A stretch of DNA of 41,034 bases. Origin: Hyphomicrobiaceae bacterium (GTDB lineage: Bacteria > Pseudomonadota > Alphaproteobacteria > Rhizobiales > HXMU1428-3). The stretch is taken from NCBI GenBank assembly GCA_021775775.1, contig JAJFHF010000205.1, positions 1-41,034 of the forward strand, given 5' to 3'. The position numbers were made by a program, and so were the translations under genes. The notes beneath the pieces are model-generated. The model worked only from the letters and a program-made list of their open reading frames with translations. It was not told the DNA's origin and made no database searches. The stretch's first letter is position 1, and each line of letters opens with the position of its first letter. Positions 34,829 through 41,034 of the stretch are shown here, in pieces.

Positions 34829-35008
34829 ATGCGACTTAACCCACCAACAGTATTTATCTTTCTTATTTCACTTGTATTGGCAGTAGCTGCTGTAGCTAGC
34901 CATCAAGGCTTGGTTTCACTACCATCAGTACTAGCAGCACAAGACTTTTGGCTTGCCGTTAGTTCTTATGTAGTGCTTGCCATTGGTAATTTGGTTCGCG
35001 GTCTATAG
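34829..35008 (+). CDS. Small two-helix membrane protein (59 residues)
   Basis: 59 residues starting MRLNPPTVFIFLISLVLA and ending GNLVRGL. It has two hydrophobic segments: one near residues 8-23 (VFIFLISLVLAVAAVA) and one near 43-54 (LAVSSYVVLAIG). The start is fixed by GAGAGG ten bases upstream, and a terminator follows 22 bases after the stop, so this is a self-contained gene despite being short. The N-terminal NPPTVFIFLISL pattern resembles small conserved hypothetical proteins of Hyphomicrobiales as I recall them; that memory is not checked. A CtrA-type box upstream suggests cell-cycle or motility regulation. Function is unknown. Confidence 0.8.
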   Translation: MRLNPPTVFIFLISLVLAVAAVASHQGLVSLPSVLAAQDFWLAVSSYVVLAIGNLVRGL

Positions 35009-35030
35009 ATTTTTAAATCTTATACGTCGT

Positions 35031-35065
35031 AAAAAACGCGCTTTTCAAAAAAAGCGCGTTTTTTT
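35031..35065 (+). terminator. Terminator after the small membrane protein
   Basis: AAAACGCGCTTTT pairs with AAAAGCGCGTTTT and is followed by further T. The flanking A and T runs mean it can also work for the convergent flavoprotein gene on the other strand. Confidence 0.9.
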
Positions 35066-35096
35066 GTGATTTTAATTAAGATGACCCGTACGTGCT

Positions 35097-36380
35097 TTAC
35101 GCTACTTTTTGTTTGATGCGCGGCACTTTCATTAAGCGAAATAACAAACGCTCAAACACTGGCTCTGTAATCCCAGCGCGTAATTTACGGACATGATATC
35201 GCTCCATTGCCCGTTTCATGACGTGAACAAAACGCCCTTGATAAATTTTATCTATATTGCGCGGCGGGCGCTGAGGAACGGCCAAAAAGGCAGCTCCTTG
35301 TCTGCCAAAATCAATCATGAAAAAGCCATTGCCTGTGGGTTCATAAAGCGGATAGCGCGCGCGAATGATTTCAGCCAGATTTCCAGCAACTGTGCTTGTC
35401 ATGCTTTCGCGTAAGAAATCAGAACAAGGCTGGGGCGCTTCCATTGGTGTTGGGTCAAGCCGGTGTTGAGCCACGACCTCGCCGATCGCAAATATATTAT
35501 TATAAGCCAAAGATTGTAACAAACGGTTGGTTGGTATCAGCCCTGTATTGTTTGTTAACCCCTCCACATTGGCGATAAAAGGTTTGACCCGCATTGAGGG
35601 CCACAACATGCCATAACGAGTTTCCAAAAGTTGGCGTCCTTTTTCTAAGCCATCATCATCAAAGTGAATGGTATGGAACGCACTTGGATCAACCCGGTCG
35701 ATGGCAGCGTTGCAAATCCAAGAAATTTGACGAGAGCGAAACTCTTCTTCAAGTAATTGATTTGAATGACCAACCCCGCCTATACCAAAATGCCCTAAGA
35801 AAGGTTCTGGTGTGATAAATCGTATGGGGACTTGGTCTCTTAATCGATAACGGCGCAACAAACCATCAATGTTAAATATATATTGGTAGGCGCTCTCATA
35901 CTCACTTGAACCTGGCGCCAGCGCGACTGTCATGGGCCCTGGTGTGTTTAAAAAATCTTGAAATGCCAATTGCGCGCGCATGGTTTCATCTTGAGAGACA
36001 AGAGAATGAACCATGTCTAGTGATTGTCTTAGACCAGAGATGTGATCTTGTGCTGGTTCCATGCCATCTGCGATGATCAGATAATCAAACGGTATACGGC
36101 GGCCATTCTCTAACATCACAACTTGTCGCAATGGATGTAGTTGCTTGATAGGCGAGACAATATGATGGATCTTATGACGCTTCAAAAGAGGGGCCAATTC
36201 AATGCGGGCTTCCCTCATGGGACGAAGACCAACGCTGACATAGGGCAAGCTTGTTTTAACAATGCCACATTGCTCTTGAGATATGACTGTTATCCAGTCT
36301 TCTTGTGAGGTTAGTTTTTTCAACTGCAAAGCAGCTGTTAAACCATTTAGGCCCTCCCCCACAATCAAAATATGAGCCAT
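35097..36380 (-). CDS. SQR-like FAD/NAD(P)-dependent oxidoreductase
   Basis: 427 residues. The N-terminal FAD motif is ILIVGEGLNGLTAAL. The second flavin-related segment is NNIFAIGEVVAQH (in place of the usual FAIGD). The EPFLGHFGIGGVGHS segment is that of sulfide:quinone reductase-type membrane flavoproteins. The SQR catalytic cysteines are not evident; the few Cys are in QCG, ICN and QPCSD. Substrate assignment to sulfide is therefore not supported. A type II NADH dehydrogenase or other quinone reductase is possible. Four tandem palindromic repeats lie 18-100 bases before the start codon. The C-terminal 80 residues are basic and could bind the membrane surface. Confidence 0.85.
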   Translation of the reverse strand: MAHILIVGEGLNGLTAALQLKKLTSQEDWITVISQEQCGIVKTSLPYVSVGLRPMREARIELAPLLKRHKIHHIVSPIKQLHPLRQVVMLENGRRIPFDYLIIADGMEPAQDHISGLRQSLDMVHSLVSQDETMRAQLAFQDFLNTPGPMTVALAPGSSEYESAYQYIFNIDGLLRRYRLRDQVPIRFITPEPFLGHFGIGGVGHSNQLLEEEFRSRQISWICNAAIDRVDPSAFHTIHFDDDGLEKGRQLLETRYGMLWPSMRVKPFIANVEGLTNNTGLIPTNRLLQSLAYNNIFAIGEVVAQHRLDPTPMEAPQPCSDFLRESMTSTVAGNLAEIIRARYPLYEPTGNGFFMIDFGRQGAAFLAVPQRPPRNIDKIYQGRFVHVMKRAMERYHVRKLRAGITEPVFERLLFRLMKVPRIKQKVA

Positions 36381-36397
36381 AAAAGCGCACCTTGCCA

Positions 36398-36480
36398 GTG
36401 ACCTTAAGTCATCTTCTCGTGATTTAAGTCATCTTCTCGTGACTTAAAGTCATCCTCTAGTGACTTTAAGTCATCGCATT
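36398..36480. repeat. Four tandem 20-21-bp repeats with palindromic core (operator array)
   Basis: Units start at 36398, 36419, 36439 and 36460. Each has the form GTGAC-TTAAGTCATC. Units 3 and 4 have cores TGACTTAAAGTCA and TGACTTTAAGTCA, perfect inverted repeats around one base; units 1 and 2 have one mismatch each. The 20-21 base period equals two helical turns, so all cores face the same side of the DNA. They lie just upstream of the SQR-like gene start. Confidence 0.8.
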
Positions 36481-36773
36481 TCAAATCAAACACATAGAGG
36501 CCCTGCCTTAAAAGCAGAAATTTCTTGTATTGTTAAACCTGGTCAAATGAATATAACCTTGATCCAAAAGTATGATGAGCCAAAAGTTATAAACAGGGCC
36601 ACTACCTATAAATAGCCAGGCAAATTAATCCTTAATGATAGGGGTAAGTGAGGAATCAGTTAAAAGTCAATGATTAAGGTTGCAATGATCACGTTTTCAC
36701 ATAGGTGGTACACAGATATTACTGAGTATAGGCCGTTTTCCTGATCGTATGTCCTTGATAAACCCGAAGATTA

Positions 36774-36795
36774 AACATCTAACACCTTAGATGTT
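36774..36795. promoter_or_regulatory. 9-bp inverted repeat before the dehydrogenase gene
   Basis: AACATCTAA at 36774-36782 and TTAGATGTT at 36787-36795 are exact complements around CACC. No T run follows. It is 78 bases before the start codon. Confidence 0.5.
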
Positions 36796-36872
36796 CTCAT
36801 ATTATTACTATTCTTATCATAGTTGATGCCTACAATTAAAAGCACGTATCATTAAAAACGAAAGAAAATATA

Positions 36873-37745
36873 ATGATTAAGACCGCATGGATCGGCCTTG
36901 GCGCTATGGGACACCCTATGGCTGGGTATCTTAGCCAACATAAAAACATTGAGCTTTGCGTCTATAACCGCACAAAAGAAAAGAGCGAAGCCTGGCTAGA
37001 GAAAAACCAAGGGACACTGGCTCTTAGCGCCAAACAAGCTGCAGACGGGGCTGAATTTGTGTTTTCTTGCATTGGGAATGACGATGATCTTGTCGAGGTT
37101 ACATCTGGGACTGAGGGTGCGTTTCATAGCATGGCTCCTGGCGGCGTCTTTGTGGATCACTCAACCACATCAGCAAACATCGCAAAAACACAAGCTGAGC
37201 TGGCCAAAACAAAAGGACTTTGCTTTTTGGATGCCCCAGTGACTGGGGGCGAAAAAGGAGCGGTCAATGGTACGTTGAGCATTATGGTTGGCGGCGACGC
37301 ACAGGCACTGAAACGCGTGCAATCGTTAATCGAGACTTATGCAAAAGCCGTTCGGCACATGGGCGGGTCAGGGACTGGACAACAAACAAAGATGGTCAAT
37401 CAAATTGCCATTGCAGGCATTGTGCAAGGTTTGGCTGAAGCGCTTAACTTTGCAAAACAAGCCGGTCTGAATATAGAGGAAGTTTTGCAGGTGATTTCAA
37501 AAGGAGCCGCTCAATCGTGGCAAATGGAGAATAGCGGGCTTACGATGGCACAAGGCGAGTTTAATCATGGGTTTGCCGTTGATTGGATGCGTAAAGACCT
37601 TGGCATTTGTATTGAAGAGGCCAAACGACAAGACGCTCAACTGCCAATAACAACCATTGTAGAGACATATTTAAAAGAGCTTCAAGAGATGGAAGCGGGG
37701 CGCCTTGATATCACCAGCTTGATTAAACGGTTAGAAAACAGCTAG
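36873..37745 (+). CDS. Beta-hydroxyacid dehydrogenase family protein (3-hydroxyisobutyrate dehydrogenase-like)
   Basis: 290 residues. NAD(P)-dependent oxidation of a beta-hydroxyacid, for example 3-hydroxyisobutyrate or tartronate semialdehyde reduction. The Rossmann motif is WIGLGAMGHPMAGYL, with NRT at the end of strand 2 (CVYNRT), which favours NADP. The substrate segment is FLDAPVTGGEKGAVNGTLSIMVGG, and the catalytic Lys lies in GTGQQTKMVNQ. It is convergent with an Lrp gene. Substrate cannot be set from sequence. Confidence 0.93.
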   Translation: MIKTAWIGLGAMGHPMAGYLSQHKNIELCVYNRTKEKSEAWLEKNQGTLALSAKQAADGAEFVFSCIGNDDDLVEVTSGTEGAFHSMAPGGVFVDHSTTSANIAKTQAELAKTKGLCFLDAPVTGGEKGAVNGTLSIMVGGDAQALKRVQSLIETYAKAVRHMGGSGTGQQTKMVNQIAIAGIVQGLAEALNFAKQAGLNIEEVLQVISKGAAQSWQMENSGLTMAQGEFNHGFAVDWMRKDLGICIEEAKRQDAQLPITTIVETYLKELQEMEAGRLDITSLIKRLENS

Positions 37746-37797
37746 GCTCAAGATCCATTTTATATGCGTACTGCACCGATATGTCATCAAGCACGAG

Positions 37798-38292
37798 CTA
37801 TTGTGATGGCTCTGTTTTTGTTCCAGTATTGTCGGCATATTTTAGGGGAAGTTTTGTGGTGAATTTAATCTGCTCCATTGCAAATGAAGAGGAAACATCT
37901 GCAATCTCAACATTGGCGATCAAACGCTTATAAAAGGCATCATAGGCCTCAATATCAGGCACCACCACACGCAAAAGATAATCCACCTGTCCACTCATTC
38001 GATAAAACTCTACAACTTCAGGAAATTGCTCTATGGCTTGATGGAATTGATTTAGCCAGTCATCTGAGTGCTGGTTTGTGGTAACGAAGACAAAAACAGT
38101 AACCGGCACATTAACCTTCTCTGGATCCAACAGAGCAACGCGGTGCTTAATCACCCCTAATTCTTCCATTTTTTGAATCCGCCGCCAACAAGGGGTCGTT
38201 GAAAGGCCAACCTTCTTACCAATTTCTGCAACAGCAACGGTGCAGTCTTTTTGTAGAATTTCCAGAATTTTAATATCTAGCTTATCTAGCAT
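37798..38292 (-). CDS. Lrp/AsnC-family transcriptional regulator
   Basis: 164 residues. The N-terminal winged helix-turn-helix (LDKLDIKILEILQKD, VAEIGKKVGLSTTPCWRRIQKMEELGVI) is followed by the RAM ligand domain (TVFVFVTTNQHSDDW, VVEFYRMSGQVDYLLRVVVPDIEAYDAF). Such regulators sense amino acids. GGAGG precedes the ATG at good spacing. The gene upstream on the same strand is the thermonuclease, 156 bases away. The direct target is not known; the convergent dehydrogenase could be one. Confidence 0.95.
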   Translation of the reverse strand: MLDKLDIKILEILQKDCTVAVAEIGKKVGLSTTPCWRRIQKMEELGVIKHRVALLDPEKVNVPVTVFVFVTTNQHSDDWLNQFHQAIEQFPEVVEFYRMSGQVDYLLRVVVPDIEAYDAFYKRLIANVEIADVSSSFAMEQIKFTTKLPLKYADNTGTKTEPSQ

Positions 38293-38448
38293 TATTGGTA
38301 GCCTCCGGCTAATGCCACATCGAATAGAAATGACTTTTTCATATATGGAGGAAAGATAGCTTATTTTGGTAAAAATTTCTACAAAAATACACTAAATAGA
38401 TATGATTTTGCTGAATAATTTTAAATTAGTGAGCCAGAACAAGACTTA

Positions 38449-38943
38449 TTATCGATTAAAATTACGCCGGCGCCAGTCGCGTGGCATTTCAAATTCTCCT
38501 TGCCAAATACCGCGTTTTGCCTGTTTTGCCCCGCGTTGTTCCCTCAAAAATTCACTACCAAATGACACAGCCCAGCCCTCCTGCACCATATATTGATTGA
38601 TTTCAACGCCACCAACGCGGCAAAAAGCCAATAATCTGCCGTGCTTGTCATAGTCTTGACCTTTACAAACCACAGCTTTACGCCCGATTAATTGCCGCAA
38701 TGCGTTAGTTGATGAACGCCCACAGGCCCATTTTTTACCCTGTTTCTCGCAATATTGACGCCCTTCAGGTGCATCAATGCCCTTTAATCGCACGCGTTCA
38801 TTCTTAAATTCCAGGCTATCTCCATCTACAACACGCGGTATGCCGCTTGAATTATCTATAAAGGCTGTATCTTGCCACCAAATCAGGCCTGCAAACAACA
38901 AAAGACAAACAACAACCATAAGTTTTGACATATCAAATTGCAT
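38449..38943 (-). CDS. Membrane-anchored thermonuclease (SNase-like)
   Basis: 164 residues from an ATG with AAGGGG five bases before. An N-terminal anchor (LMVVVCLLLFAGLIWW) precedes the staphylococcal nuclease OB-fold: RVVDGDSLEF, VRLKGIDAPEG (Arg and Glu of the active site) and HGRLLAFCRV (second Arg). YMVQEGWAVSF follows, and a basic C-terminus closes the protein. The Cys in QYCEKQ, ACGRSS, VVCKG and FCRV suggest disulfides and thus an external location. It degrades extracytoplasmic nucleic acid. Confidence 0.92.
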   Translation of the reverse strand: MQFDMSKLMVVVCLLLFAGLIWWQDTAFIDNSSGIPRVVDGDSLEFKNERVRLKGIDAPEGRQYCEKQGKKWACGRSSTNALRQLIGRKAVVCKGQDYDKHGRLLAFCRVGGVEINQYMVQEGWAVSFGSEFLREQRGAKQAKRGIWQGEFEMPRDWRRRNFNR

Positions 38944-39036
38944 ACAAGCCCCTTAATTTTTTTAATTATTTATGAAATATAAACCGTAAATTAGTAATTA
39001 TAACTGCAAAATGGGTCATGAAATCTGAGGGTCGTA

Positions 39037-39058
39037 GTTTAACTTCGTTAAGTTAAAC
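39037..39058. promoter_or_regulatory. 9-bp inverted repeat before the sensor kinase gene
   Basis: GTTTAACTT at 39037-39045 and AAGTTAAAC at 39050-39058 are exact complements around CGTT, 25 bases before the GTG start. The overlapping TTAA-N5-TTAA is not a CtrA box. It may be an operator or an mRNA hairpin affecting translation. Confidence 0.5.
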
Positions 39059-39083
39059 CTGTAAAATTGTGTGAGTAAAGTCA

Positions 39084-40742
39084 GTGGTTAATAGTGCGCC
39101 TAAAAATCTTGCTCTTGAAGCAGCGCAAAATTCGCGTCTTGTGTCCTCAGTAAAAGAGGCGCGCGATCGGCTTGGGCAAAACAAAAACTCTCAACGCTTT
39201 CAGTATGAGCTCTTGTTAATGTTCGCCCGTAACGAACTGACGGCCTCTCTTTCAATTCCATTATTTGCGATTATTTTAGCAATTAGCATTTCTTTTTGGG
39301 TTCCTGTTACTAAAATTGCGGTGTGGTTAGGTAGCATTTTCATCACCAAAGCGGCTATTTTAATACTTTGCCGGCGCTTTACAAATATACCCCGAAAAGA
39401 TGTGAATTTAAAAAAATGGCGCATGAACCTAACCATAGCTGAATTGTTTTATGGCATTGCTTGGGCTGGCATAGCCTTAATTTCTTATACAACAACAGAC
39501 CAAGCTGCACATATTTTTATCTTTGCTTCCTTTATTGCCGTGATCTCTATTCGCATGATGTTCGCCTCAACGGTTATGCCGCTGGTGATTGCTGGCACCT
39601 TACCAATAACCATTGCCATTGTTATTAAATTTATAATGTTACAGTCCCCGTTTTATTGGGCTTTGGCTGCTATGGCTGTCGGGATACATGTGTATTTGAT
39701 GTTTTTAATGTCGGGCTTAAACTCGACCGTTTACACCATGCTTGAATACCGCGCCGATAAAGACATATTGATTGGCCGTTTGGAAGAAGCCCGTGCTTTT
39801 TCTGAAGATGCACGCAAACGAGCTGAAGAAGCAAATTTAGCCAAATCACGATTTCTTGCCACGATGAGCCATGAATTACGGACCCCCCTCAATGCGATAC
39901 TTGGGTTTTCTGAAGTGATGAAAACAGAAGCATTTGGTCCTCTGGCCAACCCCACTTACAAAGAATATGCCCTTGACATACACAATAGTGGTAATCACCT
40001 CCTTAACTTGATTAATGAAATTTTGGATTTATCTCGCATTGAAGCAGAGCGATATGAATTGCACGAATCCACTGTGAAGCTTGGCTATATAGCTGAAGAT
40101 TGCAAACACCTTCTTTCTATGCGCGCCCGCACAAAGGATATTGAACTTGAACTAAATGAGGAAGATTTTTTAAGTTCTATTTGGGTTGATGAACGCGCCA
40201 TTCGCCAAGTGGTTCTGAACCTACTCTCCAACGCGATTAAATTTACACCACCAAAAGGCAAGGTCACCATCACAGTTGGTAAAACATCTGAAGGAGGCCA
40301 ATTCGTAGCGGTGAAGGACACGGGTCCTGGCATTCCAGAAGATGAAATTGAAAACGTCCTCAAACCTTTTGGGCAAGGCTCATTGGCTTATGAAACAGCT
40401 GAAGGGGGAACTGGTCTTGGGTTGCCCATATGCCAAAAACTGGTTTCAATACACGATGGGACCTTCTCTTTAGAAAGTGAACTGCGCCAGGGTACCATTG
40501 TTCGTTTTGAAATCCCATCAAAGCGCGTGATGCATGCCCTTGCCCCATTAGAATTTCAAAATAAGGCAAAAGAAGCTGACTTGATTGCCCCCCTTGACCC
40601 TGACAGCAAAGAGTTTGAAGATTTAACAAATCAAATCCAAAACATTATCAAGACAAGGCAAGTGAAACGCGAATATTACGCGGCTAAAAAACAAGACGAT
40701 ACAGAGCAGCCCGTTCTTAAATTAAAAAGCCAATTACCTTAA
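39084..40742 (+). CDS. Membrane sensor histidine kinase (PdhS/PleC/DivJ-like)
   Basis: 552 residues from a GTG with a poor ribosome binding site. About six transmembrane helices lie between residues 55 and 215, followed by a coiled coil (RADKDILIGRLEEARAFSEDARKRAEEANLAK). The dimerisation domain has phosphorylated His263 (FLATMSHELRTPLNAILGFSEVM), followed by FGPLANPTYKEYALDIHNSGNHLL, which is characteristic of the alphaproteobacterial PdhS-PleC-DivJ group that acts on DivK. The ATPase domain has N box NLLSNAIKFTPP, G1 DTGPGIP and G2 GGTGLGLPIC. It lacks PAS domains. No response regulator is adjacent. A long inverted repeat precedes it. Confidence 0.92.
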   Translation: MVNSAPKNLALEAAQNSRLVSSVKEARDRLGQNKNSQRFQYELLLMFARNELTASLSIPLFAIILAISISFWVPVTKIAVWLGSIFITKAAILILCRRFTNIPRKDVNLKKWRMNLTIAELFYGIAWAGIALISYTTTDQAAHIFIFASFIAVISIRMMFASTVMPLVIAGTLPITIAIVIKFIMLQSPFYWALAAMAVGIHVYLMFLMSGLNSTVYTMLEYRADKDILIGRLEEARAFSEDARKRAEEANLAKSRFLATMSHELRTPLNAILGFSEVMKTEAFGPLANPTYKEYALDIHNSGNHLLNLINEILDLSRIEAERYELHESTVKLGYIAEDCKHLLSMRARTKDIELELNEEDFLSSIWVDERAIRQVVLNLLSNAIKFTPPKGKVTITVGKTSEGGQFVAVKDTGPGIPEDEIENVLKPFGQGSLAYETAEGGTGLGLPICQKLVSIHDGTFSLESELRQGTIVRFEIPSKRVMHALAPLEFQNKAKEADLIAPLDPDSKEFEDLTNQIQNIIKTRQVKREYYAAKKQDDTEQPVLKLKSQLP

Positions 40743-40894
40743 AATGTGTATTAAAAAGCCTACCTTCCAGAAAATGAAACGTTTAAAGCGGCCGCAATCT
40801 TCCATTTTCTCTCATTTGAATTAGTGATAAGGTTTTTTCTGACTATTAATAATGAACAAAGCCCTCCTAATAGACGGGCAATATGGAGATATTA

Positions 40895-41034
40895 GTGAGT
40901 ACGTGGTTTGCTCTTGGATTGTTGGTTGTTTCAGGTCTTATTTTGGTGCTCTATCATGATCAAGGCTCAATTGCTGGCATTGAAAGTTCTAGTTTTGCGG
41001 GCCTCATGGCCAGCATCGCATTGTTAATATGGCT
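40895..41034 (+). CDS. Membrane protein, 3'-truncated (possibly retropepsin-like aspartic protease)
   Basis: Only the first 46 codons lie in the window. The GTG at 40895 is preferred, since GGAG lies 6 bases before it; an in-frame ATG at 40883 is the alternative. The visible part has a hydrophobic helix (FALGLLVVSGLILVLY), the motif HDQGSIAG and the start of a second helix. This resembles the N-terminus of the TIGR02281 aspartic protease family of Hyphomicrobiales, judged from memory. The Asp-Thr-Gly catalytic motif would lie outside the window. Confidence 0.5.
   Translation, partial: MSTWFALGLLVVSGLILVLYHDQGSIAGIESSSFAGLMASIALLIW

Larger units (their letters stand above)
36381..36872. other. 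Divergent regulatory region between the SQR-like and dehydrogenase genes
   Basis: 492 bases. It carries the four-unit repeat array at 36398-36480 on the SQR-like side and a 9-bp inverted repeat at 36774-36795 on the dehydrogenase side. The middle, about 36490-36770, is AT-rich, with many TGAT/ATCA words but no clear symmetry. No gene is seen. Confidence 0.5.

Overview
This is a moderately AT-rich chromosomal segment from an alphaproteobacterium, most likely a member of Hyphomicrobiales (Rhizobiales) or a close relative. The assignment rests on gene content: a PdhS/PleC/DivJ-type sensor kinase, a short alphaproteobacterial NAD kinase, the folE-hisI pair, a BTLCP (LapG-like) protease, a PAS_5 protein, several TTAA-N7-TTAA boxes of the CtrA type, and a full PQQ biosynthesis operon. 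No rRNA, tRNA, CRISPR array, insertion sequence or phage gene was recognised. It looks like ordinary chromosome with several unusual local features.

Region 1-2.6 kb: the 3' end of an FAD/NAD(P)H oxidoreductase, an acidic exported beta-barrel-like protein, and a MoaD/ThiS-type sulfur carrier. The oxidoreductase and carrier resemble the accessory genes of a tungsten/molybdenum aldehyde oxidoreductase, but the large subunit is not in the window.

Region 2.8-7.1 kb: PQQ biosynthesis. Three separate pqqA genes encode exactly the same 29-residue precursor peptide and differ only at synonymous sites. Each has its own leader and hairpin. The third leads into pqqB-pqqC-pqqD-pqqE, which are translationally coupled. 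PqqA supplies the Glu/Tyr substrate, PqqD presents it, PqqE cross-links it, and PqqC performs the last oxidation. No PQQ-dependent dehydrogenase lies in the window.

Region 7.1-13.1 kb: alanine racemase, an exported Lys/Arg-rich protein with no acidic residues in its body, CutA, NAD kinase, a CheY-like receiver protein followed by an Hpt phosphotransfer protein, and a FlgJ-like lytic transglycosylase.

Region 13.3-19.2 kb: two tandem exported von Willebrand A proteins with repeated beta-sandwich tails, then convergent thrS. The second vWA protein has lost the MIDAS threonine.

Region 19.4-26.7 kb: a YrbL-like kinase-fold protein, a 980-residue membrane patatin-like protein, yidD, an Fe-S scaffold-like protein, folE-hisI, and a RssA-type patatin.

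Region 26.8-36.4 kb: a two-CBS protein, a PAS_5 protein, a double PilZ protein, a LapG-like cysteine protease, aspartate aminotransferase, a TPR-like membrane protein coupled to a GNAT acetyltransferase, a 59-residue membrane protein missed by length cut-offs, and an SQR-like flavoprotein preceded by four tandem palindromic repeats.

Region 36.8-41.0 kb: a beta-hydroxyacid dehydrogenase, an Lrp/AsnC regulator, a membrane-anchored thermonuclease, a sensor histidine kinase, and the start of a membrane protein cut by the window end.

The best candidates for new biology are the triplicated pqqA, the tandem vWA pair with a palindrome-rich promoter, the operator array before the SQR-like gene, and the TTAA-N7-TTAA boxes before the lytic transglycosylase, the LapG-like protease and the small membrane protein.
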